Source of the DNA: Epiperipatus broadwayi
Lineage: Eukaryota > Onychophora > Udeonychophora > Euonychophora > Peripatidae
Assembly (NCBI GenBank): GCA_028023455.1
Contig: JAQFVV010000050.1
Span: 2,002,411-2,066,410, forward strand
DNA: 64,000 bases
Direction of reading: 5' to 3'
A program made the translations under genes and the position numbers. Under the pieces are notes generated by a model that ran no database searches, was not told where the DNA came from, and was given only the letters and a program-made list of their open reading frames with translations. Position 1 is the stretch's first letter. Each line of letters opens with the position of its first letter. This document shows, in pieces, positions 11,591-20,889 of the stretch.

Positions 11591-11926
11591 AACAAAAAAC
11601 AAAATGTCTATCGCGGTATTGTTTTTTTAACACAAAAAATATGTATGTTAACCGTTGTTGTTACATTCTGTAGGATTTATTTATTTATCTTTTTTAAGAG
11701 TCGTACAAGTTTGTTAAAAAAATTTTGTTTTCATAACAAATAAAACGTCCGGTATTTTGATTCTTTTTTAACAACAAAAATTAGCTCGGGTTCATTTTTA
11801 AAATCTACTTAACGTGCTGTTTATTGATTTAAAACAAAAACAACAAAAAATCTCTTTTTGCTTCTAAACGGAATGAATAGGTATGTCAAAAGAAGAAGTT
11901 TTTTTTTTTTAAAAAAAATCAATCAA

Positions 11927-12193
11927 TCAAGAGATGTCCAACAAACTACACTGCCCCTTTTTAACACTGTCATTCTGGGTGTTAATTACATGATTTACAG
12001 ATAAAAATAATGGCAAACAAAACACAAATTCTTTCCAGAAAATAAATTTATTAATCACATATGACTGAACTAAATCAACTGTAATGAATGGCAGGATGTT
12101 TTGGGCTTGCAAAAATGCAACTGCCTCACTTTCTCTGTTTGGGACGTTCCACAAATATAATAACATGGTAGACATTTTGTTCTTCTTTTTCAA
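11927..12193 (-). pseudogene. Possible N-terminal remnant of a Merlin/ISXO2-type transposase
   Basis: An 88-codon minus-strand ORF begins with a Lys/Asn-rich start, then MSTMLLYLWNVPNRESEAVA and FLQAQNILP. The pattern of a short helix, a few residues, then A-x-x-FLQ-x-x-x-ILP resembles the N-terminal segment of ISXO2-like transposases, where a FLQ-x-x-G-L/I block precedes a zinc-ribbon. After residue 36 the sequence no longer looks like the family: no CxxC ribbon and no DDE domain is visible. The resemblance is from memory of the family pattern and is short, so the assignment is tentative. It does agree with the independent evidence from the terminal repeats and 8-bp duplication. Confidence 0.35.
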
Positions 12194-12729
12194 CTCTCGT
12201 CCGAGTCATGACAGAAATGGTATTTTTCTGCAAACAACTCCAATCATCTGCCAGAGAGCTTGAGAAATTTTATTTTGTCTTTTTTGACCCCCAAAAAAGC
12301 CAATATTAGCCCAAAAAAAATTTTTGACAAATATCAATAATACGCTGAAAATTACTAGTACGCAAAAATCTTTCAGTTGGGAAATACAGAAAATCATAAA
12401 CATCAACAAATAAACACTTGAAAAAGATGATAATCTCACACTCTCATCTTAAATTCTAGCAACAGTACAAATTCTGTCAATATGCATAGGAATTCAACCC
12501 GCAATGAAATCAATGGCTAACTATACGATCATAGTATTGTTAGTAGACATAGTGTTATTGAATGTGGAATAATTGGCCATGTATTATAACCACTACATAT
12601 GATCTACTCATATATTAATGAGCACTTGTATATTAGCCATAGGTTTTGGCCACGAAAGTGGTATAATTCTGTGTTTTTACACAGAAACAGTGCCACCAAA
12701 GGCTGCACAGTTAATAGTTTACTAGAACC

Positions 12730-12737
12730 GAATATAC
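12730..12737. repeat. Right 8-bp target-site duplication
   Basis: GAATATAC immediately after the terminal CTAGAACC, identical to 10675-10682. Confidence 0.8.
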
Positions 12738-12804
12738 AAGTGAAGGAGCTTGGATTGAAAACATTATTGAGTTTTCATCTTCAGCTTATAACATTATAGT
12801 TAAC

Positions 12805-13031
12805 TAAAGAAGCAAAGGGTGACTACTGGAGAGTTGCATTCGATCCTAAGATTTAGATGCATTGCTCTCAGATCCAAGGCTTTTCACTGATGAAAGCTAC
12901 AAGCTAGAAACTAATCTGGGTATATTGGGTCAGTAGGTCCTAGACAGAGATTTTATGCATAATAATTTTTGCATCCATTGACTACTCTGGATAGCACTGG
13001 ATGGCATTACTGCATGGAGAGTTTTGCCTCT
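12805..13031 (-). repeat. H1-family repeat, partial copy
   Basis: Matches, in reverse orientation, the part of the 47.53-47.91 kb copy that runs from the first arm to the middle: CTCTCAGATCCAAGG, CTACAAGCTAGAAACTAATCT and CATCCATTGACTACTCTGG. The opposite arm is missing, so it cannot fold fully. Confidence 0.65.
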
Positions 13032-13298
13032 GGATTTAAATACAGTACTGATATTTAACTAAGTTTATACCTGGGCTGAAAATAATAGTATCTTTGATAT
13101 ATTTATCTAGAAAGTGTTAATCATTATTAAGATTGGACACACAAGAGTTGTAGAATGAATTAATAATAAATATCAATGGATATATGGGAAGAAAAAGGAT
13201 GTGAGAGAGTTTAAGAATTTAGGCCCACGGATGAAGCAATTTCAGCAGAATGCATATAGCGTGTAATTTGTTTTTCTGATGTCTATAATTATTAGTTT

Positions 13299-13413
13299 TT
13301 TTTTCTTTTCATATGTCATAGCATCGGCCGGGAGGCGAACCCACAACCGTCTGCAACCAACTACTTGCTTGCAAGGCGGCTGCGAAGACCTCTCGGCTAA
13401 CAACGCTTGACTG
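13299..13413 (-). mobile_element. tRNA-derived SINE (family S1), minus strand
   Basis: Read on the minus strand: GTCAAGCGTTGTTAGCCGAG, a box A-like region, and GGGTTCGCCTCCCGG as box B, then an A-rich tail. It is flanked by the 13-mer TAATTATTAGTTT at 13286-13298 and 13414-13426, a target-site duplication. It belongs to the same family as 6681-6793 and 34975-35087. Confidence 0.85.
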
Positions 13414-14204
13414 TAATTATTAGTTTAAAGTGAAATATATTTAAATATTTTTAATATGTATTTAACATTATCTTCGTTATACTAATTATATCTAAGAATG
13501 TATTTCATAAGTTATATGATTATACATAAATAATCATTTGTTTATACATTTTAATTTTAGAAGCATATTGATCAGACATTATTATATCATTTGAGCAAAT
13601 TGTCAGTAACTTCTTGACAATATTATAGATGTATTTAGAATCGATTTTTGTAGCTGAATAACAACTCTTTTTTTTTTATTAAGATTATTTAACTTCAGTT
13701 GAATTAACATTTTATTTTTTAAAAAAAAGAACTAATGGAAAGTCATTTTATCTTAATTTTTAAATGTTAATTCTAAAGTTATTTTTATGAAGAAGTTACA
13801 AGTAAAAATGGTCATAATAGAATCAATATACGTTGAATGAGAAAGTTTGAAGGTCGTTTTGGGATATAACAAATGAAGAAAGAAAAAAATTCAAATTTAA
13901 AAGACAACCGTAAAAAATAAATAAATAAAAAAGAAGAGAAAAAATTATCAATTTAATTTGTTGAATGAAAATTAAAAGAAGACACATCTTATATATATAT
14001 TTGCAAATTTACAGCTCCATATTATTCTGTTTCAAACAAATGAATTCCCGTATCAGGAAAAGGCAAATATCTCCCAAGATGCATTTCTGTGAACAAATCT
14101 GGCCCAAATATATTTCTCTAAAAGTTGGAAAATATTCATTAAGTTTGAACAAAAGTTATACACTTGCAGATATTAAATCATAACTTTAAAAAAAGGCATC
14201 GTGC

Positions 14205-14445
14205 TTTATTGTTTAGGATTTCACAAAAAGTTCCGAGTGTTAGGCATTTGATGGCCAGAACATTCCCATGAACTCCCAACCCCTAAATTAGATACATTAC
14301 CAACTGAGCTAAACCATGCAGGAAAAGGCTTATGGTTCTATTGCTCAGGAGTTTAATAAAAAGTTTGGGTGCCAGAATCAATCCTGGGACCTCCCGATTC
14401 CAAATTGGATATTCTACCAACTGTGATAAGCTGCACAGGGTTTAG
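14205..14445 (-). mobile_element. Two decayed tRNA-related SINE fragments in tandem
   Basis: On the minus strand a head resembling TTAGCTCAGTTGGTAATGT followed by GGGTTGGGAGTTCATGGGAA (about 14330-14240) is preceded by a second, similar unit (about 14440-14345) with CAGTTGGTAGAATATCC and CAGGATTGATTCTGG. These look like box A and box B of tRNA-derived SINEs of a family different from S1. No target duplication is clear. Confidence 0.5.
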
Positions 14446-14446
14446 T

Positions 14447-14616
14447 AACAAACTTCATTAGTTGGATGCCATCAAATATTTCCAATGATTTCATCATTAT
14501 TCATTGTTTATTCATCATATATCATAAATCTTAATAATAGTATATGATGGATGAACAATGAATGATGATGAAATCATTAAAAACGATTTGATGGTATCCA
14601 ACTAATGAAGTTTGTT
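14447..14616. repeat. Near-perfect 170-bp hairpin (MITE-like)
   Basis: Arms at 14447-14521 and 14543-14616 are inverse copies: AACAAACTTCATTAGTTGGA at one end and TCCAACTAATGAAGTTTGTT at the other. The loop is only about 20 bp. No coding capacity. Confidence 0.75.
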
Positions 14617-14784
14617 CCATGACAGTTTATCTTAAGGACTATTTGCCCTTTCCTGAGGTCTTTATTTATTTGTTTGAAGATAAATTTGGTGCAGTGGTAT
14701 ACGCTGAGCTTTGGAGATCAAGATCTGTAATTTCTAACATATCTTTTTAAAAAAATCTTTCTTAAACATCATTATAATAATCAA

Positions 14785-14995
14785 AAAAGCAAGTCATATA
14801 TAACATGACATTACTTTTATAAGCTTGTAGTTACAAAAATGCAATACTGACATGAGCCATAAGCTTGAAACCAGTTGGTCTGGAGATGGGAATGTTCTGG
14901 ATAGAGATTTTAAATATTTTCTCATACCACACTTATTAATTAAGAGCTTGTTTGAGCTCTTGGTATGTTCTTTGTATTGCATTTTTAAACATCAC
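14785..14995. repeat. Hairpin-type repeat, family H2 (copy 1)
   Basis: Contains the family signature ATAAGCTTGAAACCAGTTGG and GGATAGAGATTTTAAA and starts with AAGTCATATATAACATGAC. Related sequences occur at 26.5, 33.5, 33.9 and 37.9-38.25 kb. ACAAAAATGCAATAC and its inverse bound the inner part. Confidence 0.5.
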
Positions 14996-14999
14996 TATT

Positions 15000-16250
15000 A
15001 ATACAGAATTATTTATATCATTCTAGTGCAGCATATCCCTAAAAAATTTAATTTTAAAAATTGTCTCCAGGTGTCACTCTTACTGCTCAAACTTCTTATG
15101 AACTTTCAAACAATTAATCATTAAATGAATATAAAGTAAAACATTGTTGAATCATAAATTTGAATATATAGATATTACGAATTTGATAATGCATGTATGT
15201 GAAAAGGAATAAAATTTTATAAATGCCATGCACTGTTGGAGTTTATAACAATAGATATGTTCATTTTGAACTGTGTTTAAAATCAATAGCTGGGTTAAAA
15301 TTTAATATAACAATATCTAGCCTAATATAATTGTTAATAACATTGAAATAGTGATCTAAAACACTGTAAATTATTATTAAGCTTATACAATAGTATATTT
15401 CTAACTTATCAGATGGGATTGAATTAAATCCCTATTCCCACAATGTCTTGGGGTTTTTGCCTGCCTTAATGAGGACCTAGGATTGAAGACTGAAACCAAT
15501 GCAGTTATGATCTGGAAGCCATTTTATTTTTTATAGTGTCAAACTAATAGTTTAAAATTCAAAACCCAGAAAATCATACAAGGATAAGAATCAAATTAAC
15601 TGATTTTTCAAATTTATAATTAGTGACACTATAATAGAGAAAAAAACTGCTCTCAAGTTTAAAGATTCAAATTTGTGGTGATCATTTTTAAAGAGGTCCT
15701 TGCAGGCAAGCATCTTTCAGCAGTCTCTCATAGAAAAACAGCCAAAGAAAAAATGTTAATCATCAAAATAGCATAACACTTTTCGGAGTAATCACATTCT
15801 TAATTTACAGCCTACATATGAGCAAATACAGAATTCAAGTAAAGTATTTTTTATGTGTGAAGTAAAACTTATCTTCTGAGAACATTGGAAAAAGTTATGA
15901 CACACAGAAAATATAAACTTGAGCAATTATTAATAAGCTCAAACTTTGTTTGACACAAAGTAAAACTATTATCAAATAATTGCTATCTTAAAATTTTCCA
16001 AACAGATTAATATTTGTTTCACCTATAAGAAGAATCATAACAAGAATATACCTCCATAGTATTAAAATCAGGTTCTCTCAAATATATCGAGAACAATTCC
16101 ATTTTAATATAAACACAATACTTTGATGATATATTTATATGTGCTTTAGAGATGCAAATCAACAAGATTAAACTGAAGTTCAAGGCAAAAGCACACTAAC
16201 CTGAATAATTGAATGAAAATTGACCAAAGGGGGCTAAAATAATTTGATAT
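15000..16250. other. AT-rich stretch; possible H2-like trace
   Basis: Around 15410-15500 there is a faint H2-like block (ATCCCTATTCCCACAATGTC, then ACTGAAACCAATGC). Otherwise I see no ORF or repeat. Confidence 0.35.
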
Positions 16251-16254
16251 ATAC

Positions 16255-16765
16255 ACGCAGAAGGAGAAGCGTTGCCTAAATTACAAAACACTTATCAAGC
16301 CACTAGAAATAAGAGTTTATACGCAGCCTCAATCTATTTCTCCCAGAATACTCAAATATACTAGCCCATCATTTCTCTATAGAAACCACTATTGATGTAA
16401 GCATGAAGCTTCCAATAAGATCAACATCGAGAAATATCTAAAGGATTTATGCTGTGTCAGATACAAAAGTATAGATATCTCACAATGATATTATGTATAG
16501 GTGAATCAACGTGCAGTATTGAAAAAGGATTAAAGGAGCATGTATACAAGCATGTGAACAGTAAAAATAATAATGATTTAATGAGTGGTTCAGTTTTTTT
16601 GTAGCTTGAAAGGACATGCAAATATAAATTTAAGTGTGATTTTGAAAGTGTAAAGATTCTTCATGAAGAGAGAAACCATAATAAAAAAAAATTAAGGTGA
16701 TTTTAATAAATAGGAATAAAATGAATTTAATTAATAGACAAGCTGCTAATGTTAAAAATCGGGAT
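16255..16765 (+). pseudogene. Decayed GIY-YIG endonuclease end of a Penelope-like element
   Basis: The plus strand yields, across frames, IYAVSDTKV, then NDIMYIGESTCSIEKGLKEH and VYKHVNSKNNNDLMSG (about 16450-16590). LERTCKYKFKCDFESVKIL and NLINRQAANVKNRDLS follow, to about 16765. This is the layout of a PLE C-terminal endonuclease: G(I/V)Y, then YIG(E/Q), then an Arg/Lys-Glu-His block, then FD-x-x-x-x-KIL. The ending LINRQAANV is shared with a fragment near 45.8 kb (IINRHAANI), which links the two as one family. Stops and frameshifts are frequent. No RT is recognisable upstream. Confidence 0.6.
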
Positions 16766-17062
16766 TTGAGTTGATGACGTTTGCTTTCTTTTTTTTTTTT
16801 TTGGAATTTAGCGGCAGTTGAGGAGGGTTAAGGAATTAACTGAAAGTACTTCTGTAAATTGAAAGACTTATGTAATAGTTAATTACCATTATATTTATTA
16901 TTTTTATTGCTATTATAATAGTTTTTAATTAACGGATATTTTATTTGTATATATATATATTCTCCACTTTTTAGAATGACAAAAAACATTAGTATTTATA
17001 CGTACATGGATCAATATATTTTTCTGAAGGACTGTGGTGGTGGCATTTTAGTTGTACTTAAA

Positions 17063-17472
17063 TGTTTGACTATTTCCATCATTCTAACATTAAATATTGA
17101 ATGTCTTTAGAAAATGTTTCAACCTAATTTAAATTTTCCAATCGCCTTCTAACTGTTAGCAATAGCACACAGCTTCGTATAAAGACCCAACATTTTTCCT
17201 ATGGCAAAATGGCTCAGGTGGTTAGAGTGATATTTTAAAAGTCATCATTCAAGAATCTAAAGGTCTAAGTTCGAATACCATGTTAGTACTGTCACTTATG
17301 AGGCCAGCATCACTTAAAAAAGAGAAAAGAATAATACCATTTGCAACATTGTGTATATACTAACCTGTGAGATATTATTAACAGTTGAATATAATAGGAA
17401 GATTTAAATAAAGTTTAAACATTTTTCTAAAAACATTCAATATTTAATGTTAGATGGTGGACATGGTCAACA
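17063..17472 (+). mobile_element. Fold-back element enclosing a tRNA-like SINE core (copy 1)
   Basis: The ends are inverted copies of about 75 bp (GACTATTTCCATCATTCTAA against TTAGATGGTGGACATGGTC). Inside, 17203-17285 has a tRNA-like head (AAATGGCTCAGGTGGTTAGA and GTCTAAGTTCGAATACC). A tail follows (AACATTGTGTATATACTAAC) that is also found at 19.56 kb. The inner part of the left arm is deleted compared with the copy at 19180-19682. Confidence 0.65.
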
Positions 17473-18150
17473 TATAAGTTCAAATGAACCAACATATATG
17501 TAATATATTATGTTTGAGAATAGGTTCATACGTGCACATGCTTTTCATTGAATTATCTTTTAATATAAATTATTATACTTTTTAAAAAATAAGCCTTTGG
17601 GTTGGAATTTCTTTAACAATAATAAAACTTGGCCATCACTCAGTTAATATATTAAGAAAGAAAATTTGAGAGAAACGCAGTGAAATTCAAGATGATATGA
17701 TGTTTGGAAAACGAGGTCAAAAACAAATTCAAGTAGGTAAATGTAAAATCATGTTACTGTGAGACTGATGAAAAATAATATTTTCAAACTAGTCTTCAAA
17801 TTACTGTTTTAAAAATGTGTGTGTGTGTGTGTGTGTTTGTGTGGAGAAGAGTAGCTACGTTGAAAGCATATTTATTAGTTGTTTTTTTTCTGCTTGTAGT
17901 TAGAGAACTTTAAATGGGCTGAAGCTCAATTTAAGTTTACCCGGTTTAATCGAACCTCCCCGCCCCATAAGAATTTTTTTTAAAAAAATACATTCTATCT
18001 CATCATCATCGAAAAAAAAAATAGATAAACTAGCAATAATAATTTACTAGAGATTACATTTTCTCTGCTTGCATAAACAAATCTATGAATCACATATATG
18101 TTCACATATGGAACATGCTGTTCCCATATTGTATTCATTTGACAATTACG
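17473..18150. other. AT-rich stretch with a short GT repeat
   Basis: A GT/GTTT microsatellite lies at about 17815-17840. Nothing else is recognised. Confidence 0.45.
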
Positions 18151-18162
18151 CAATGATCTTTT

Positions 18163-18806
18163 AATGATATATTTTCTCGAAATATGAGAATAAAGATTGA
18201 TTATGATGAGTTAGAAGAAGTTAACAATTACAAATACCTTGATCAGATTATTAATACAGATGGAAACATAATGGATGAAAGTAATCATAGAATTAAACTT
18301 AGTTGAAGTGCTTTTGGTAGAAATAACTTGATACTAAAAGGAAATATGTCTATGTTTTTGAAAAACAAAGTTTTCAATAGATGTGTTTTAACAGTTCTTA
18401 CTTATGGATCTGAGACTTGGTCACTTAATAGAAGAACAATATAGAGTCTTCAGACCACTCAAAGAAGTATAGAGAGATGCATGTTGGAAGAACAAGAAGA
18501 GATTGAAAACACAATATATGAATAAGAGAACAAACAGGTGTTACTGACCTCATTGAAAAAATTAAAAGGCTGAAGTGGAGTTGGGCTGGACATATTGCTT
18601 GAAGAGATGATAATAGATGAACAATTGAAATCTTAATCAGGATTCCAAGAGATTGTAAAAGATCCAGGAAGATACCACATGTGAGATGGATGGATGAAAT
18701 AAGAAAGTATGCAGGGATGATGTGGAAAATAGCAGCTAAAGATCAGAGATGAATTGAACTTGGAGCCCTTCATCCTGCAGTGGATTGATAATGGTTGATG
18801 ATGATG
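18163..18806 (+). pseudogene. RTE-type LINE, 5'-truncated copy (RT C-terminal end)
   Basis: Collinear with 56.0-56.65 kb. The plus strand encodes remnants of the region after the RT palm: KIDYDELEEVNNYKYL, INTDGNIMDE, LTYGSETWSLNRRTI, and the C-terminal KRLKWSWAGHIA and WMDEIRKYAGMMWK. It ends with the TGATGATGAT tail. Several stops interrupt it. The 10-mer ATGATCTTTT occurs at 18153-18162 and again across the tail end at 18804-18813. It could be a target-site duplication but overlaps the simple tail. Confidence 0.8.
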
Positions 18807-18814
18807 ATCTTTTG

Positions 18815-19008
18815 AAAATTTTTCTTTCTGAAATACTTCAACACAATGAAGACAATCGATATTGCATTTTATTAAAAGGTCTTTGAAATAATTCTTATAG
18901 TACAATCGAGATCTACTTCTTCCATGAAAGCCGTGCTCAAGTTCGACATAAAATAGATACCCCTGTGTCATTTGTTTCACATGTCCACTCCAACAAACAT
19001 GTGATTTT
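18815..19008 (-). pseudogene. C-terminal fragment of a second LINE family
   Basis: The minus strand reads CWSGHVKQMTQGYLFYVELE, then HGFHGRSRSRLYYKNYFKDL and LIKCNIDCLH. The pattern W-x-GHV-x-x-M, then ELEHG-x-x-x-R, then RYKD-x-LK-x-x-L-x-x-CNI is the well-known C-terminal tail of many LINE polyproteins in invertebrates. It abuts the tail of the RTE copy ending at 18.81 kb. Only about 60 residues remain. Confidence 0.6.
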
Positions 19009-19179
19009 ACAATGGTAAACTTTATATAAGTATCTCGTCCAGGAGGTGAATGAAATATTGATTGATTTTATGATATTGCCATTGTATTTTAAAATGTTAT
19101 AGTACATTATTGAATTTTAAATATCTTTATATCTCTTAACTAGATTATTTACCCATAAATTTTTGTTGTATTTATATAT

Positions 19180-19682
19180 TGGACTATTTCCATCATCTAA
19201 TATTAAGTATGGAATCTCTTTAGAAAAATGTAACTTTGTTTAAATCTTCCAATAATAACACACAGGTTAGTATATGCTCAACGTTTTGAGTGGTATTAGT
19301 ATCTTTTCAGATGTCGCTGGCCGGACCAGTGACAGTACTAATATAGGAATTAAAAACTGGATTCTTGAATATTAAATTTTTAAGATAATCCTCTAACCAA
19401 CTGAGCAATCCTGCCAAATGGCTCACTGGATTAGAGCCTTACCTTGCATTAACTTAAAATTCAATATTCAAGAAGCTAAGAGTCCAGGTTCAATTTCGAT
19501 GCTAGAACTGTCACTGGTCAGACCAGCAATACCCGAAGAAGAGAATAGAATACCTTTCAAAACATTGTGCATATATTAACCTGTGTGATATGACTAACAG
19601 CTGAATGTAATTGGAAGACTTTAATAAAGTTATTTTTTCTAAAGACATTTAATACTTAATATTAGATGATGGAAATAGTCCA
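19180..19682. mobile_element. Fold-back element made of two head-to-head tRNA-like SINE units (copy 2)
   Basis: Almost the whole 500 bp is a palindrome. The ends GGACTATTTCCATCAT and GATGATGGAAATAGTCC are inverse. The inner blocks GACCAGTGACAGTACTA and TAGAACTGTCACTGGTC, and GAATATTAAATTTTTAAG against CTTAAAATTCAATATTC, pair too. Near the centre CCAACTGAGCAATCCTGCCA faces AAATGGCTCACTGGATTAG, two tRNA-like box A heads in opposite orientation; box B-like GGTTCAATTTCGAT lies at about 19490. A shorter relative lies at 17063-17472. Confidence 0.7.
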
Positions 19683-19689
19683 GTATGTA

Positions 19690-20500
19690 AATCCGACTAA
19701 AATACTATCATCACAAACATTCAGGAAAACAATAAATCTTTGTTGACACAAATTTCTGATTTTATATTAATTATTTTTGGCCTTAAAACATAAAAAGACT
19801 TCTAATAAGAATATGAGAAAGTTACAAATTTTTTCCAGTAACCTAGGTCTTTTTCTTAATCCAATAAATACGGGATGTTCAACTTTTCATTTAACAATAG
19901 GATAATATCGTGTAAGTTTAATATAACCTTTTACACAAATTCCTAAACCATATTAGTTGGGGAATAATCTTGCACAAATCAGGTCAGACATACCAGAAAA
20001 TGTGAGAATAATAATGCACTGGAAATAGTGTGTTCCATTCTAACCACACCGAGAGTGTCCTCAGCTATGTCTAAAAGAAACTAATTCGTAAAAGCAAATG
20101 ACGATAAAAACGTTTTGCGAATTTATTACTAATAATTGAATGTAGTTGGAAAAATAGAAATAAAGTAAAAAAAATAAAAATAATATTTAATGATATCTGG
20201 AAGGAAAAAAACAAACCAATACACATCCACACCCATATATATATCGTTCACTATAAGTCAAATATCAACACGCTTATATAATAACAAAAGCTACTCACTA
20301 CTCTGATACGTATATAAAAAACATAATTATTGATACCAGCTGGTATTGTATTTAATCCCCAATCCCTAGACTAGTTTCTGGCTCTTGCTTTTATCAACAA
20401 AGATTTAGGATTCAAACCTAAAAATAATGTGTTATTTAAGTACTACTGAAAAAAATAATTACTAGGATTTGTAATATTTACCATTGCTTTGTATATATAT
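19690..20500. other. AT-rich stretch without recognised genes
   Basis: A faint H1/H2-like block occurs at about 20340-20430 (CCCTAGACTAGTTTCTGGCT). No ORF can be supported. Confidence 0.4.
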
Positions 20501-20536
20501 GTGTGCGCATATGATTGCTGATATAAAGAATAAACA

Positions 20537-20542
20537 GTTTAT
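20537..20542 (-). terminator. Possible polyadenylation signal
   Basis: AATAAA on the minus strand, about 120 bases after the stop codon of the candidate terminal exon at 20664-20817. A single hexamer in AT-rich DNA is weak evidence by itself. Confidence 0.2.
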
Positions 20543-20663
20543 TAAGACAGAGGATAAGAAATGTGATTCAGAGTTCTGTTAAATAGCCATATGTCGAAGA
20601 CAGCTCTAAAATTATGCTAGAAGTTCAAACAAATTCTTTCAATGGTTAAAGCCAAGAACATTC

Positions 20664-20817
20664 ATTAACAACTAGATTTACAGAGAACTCTCACAAGGGA
20701 GTCGTACTTCTCAAATGTTAGTGCTCTTAATGCAGCCATGGGGAGAGTAAATAAAATAACTGCTAGACAGAGAGTTGTCCCTGTTAATAATAGAAGGCTG
20801 TCTGGCCAGAAGAAATG
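20664..20817 (-). CDS. Candidate terminal exon of an unidentified membrane protein
   Basis: A minus-strand open stretch encodes PDSLLLLTGTTLCLAVILFT, then LPMAALRALTFEKYDSLVRV and LCKSSC, then TAA. The first part is a plausible single membrane-spanning helix of about 22 residues, followed by a short polar tail. Base composition here is visibly more balanced than the surrounding DNA, and third positions are not dominated by A/T. Just upstream on the minus strand is a pyrimidine-rich tract ending in TTCTTCTGGCCAG, a reasonable 3' splice site, and a minus-strand AATAAA lies about 120 bp past the stop. I do not recognise the protein. It could be a chance ORF or part of an unknown repeat; the codon pattern and acceptor site are the only support. 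Confidence 0.28.
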
Positions 20818-20889
20818 AAGTGGGCATGAAGTTTTAGACCTTATAACGCTTATGGAGAGATGAAAATCGTTCTTATAAATCAACAGCAA

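Larger units (their letters stand above)
10683..12729. mobile_element. 2.05-kb DNA transposon, probably Merlin-like
   Basis: The two ends are inverted repeats starting GGTTCTAGTAAACTATT. The first 50 bp or so are nearly identical and weaker similarity runs to about 80 bp. The element is flanked by perfect 8-bp duplications GAATATAC. An 8-9-bp duplication with GG termini fits the Merlin (IS1016/ISXO2-related) superfamily; hAT and P elements also make 8-bp duplications but usually start with CA. Most of the interior (10.76-11.9 kb) is T-rich and partly tandemly repeated. The only protein hint is a minus-strand ORF at 11927-12193. It is probably a non-autonomous or decayed copy. The intact duplication suggests the insertion is not very old. 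Confidence 0.7.

Noticed and set aside
12206-12439. 77-codon minus-strand frame inside the Merlin-like element as part of the transposase
   Set aside because: Hydrophobic low-complexity sequence without any transposase motif; it does not connect to the adjacent 11927-12193 frame.
18633-18980. 115-codon minus-strand frame as a gene
   Set aside because: It runs from a LINE C-terminal relic into the antisense of an RTE tail; only the first part is homologous to a known family.
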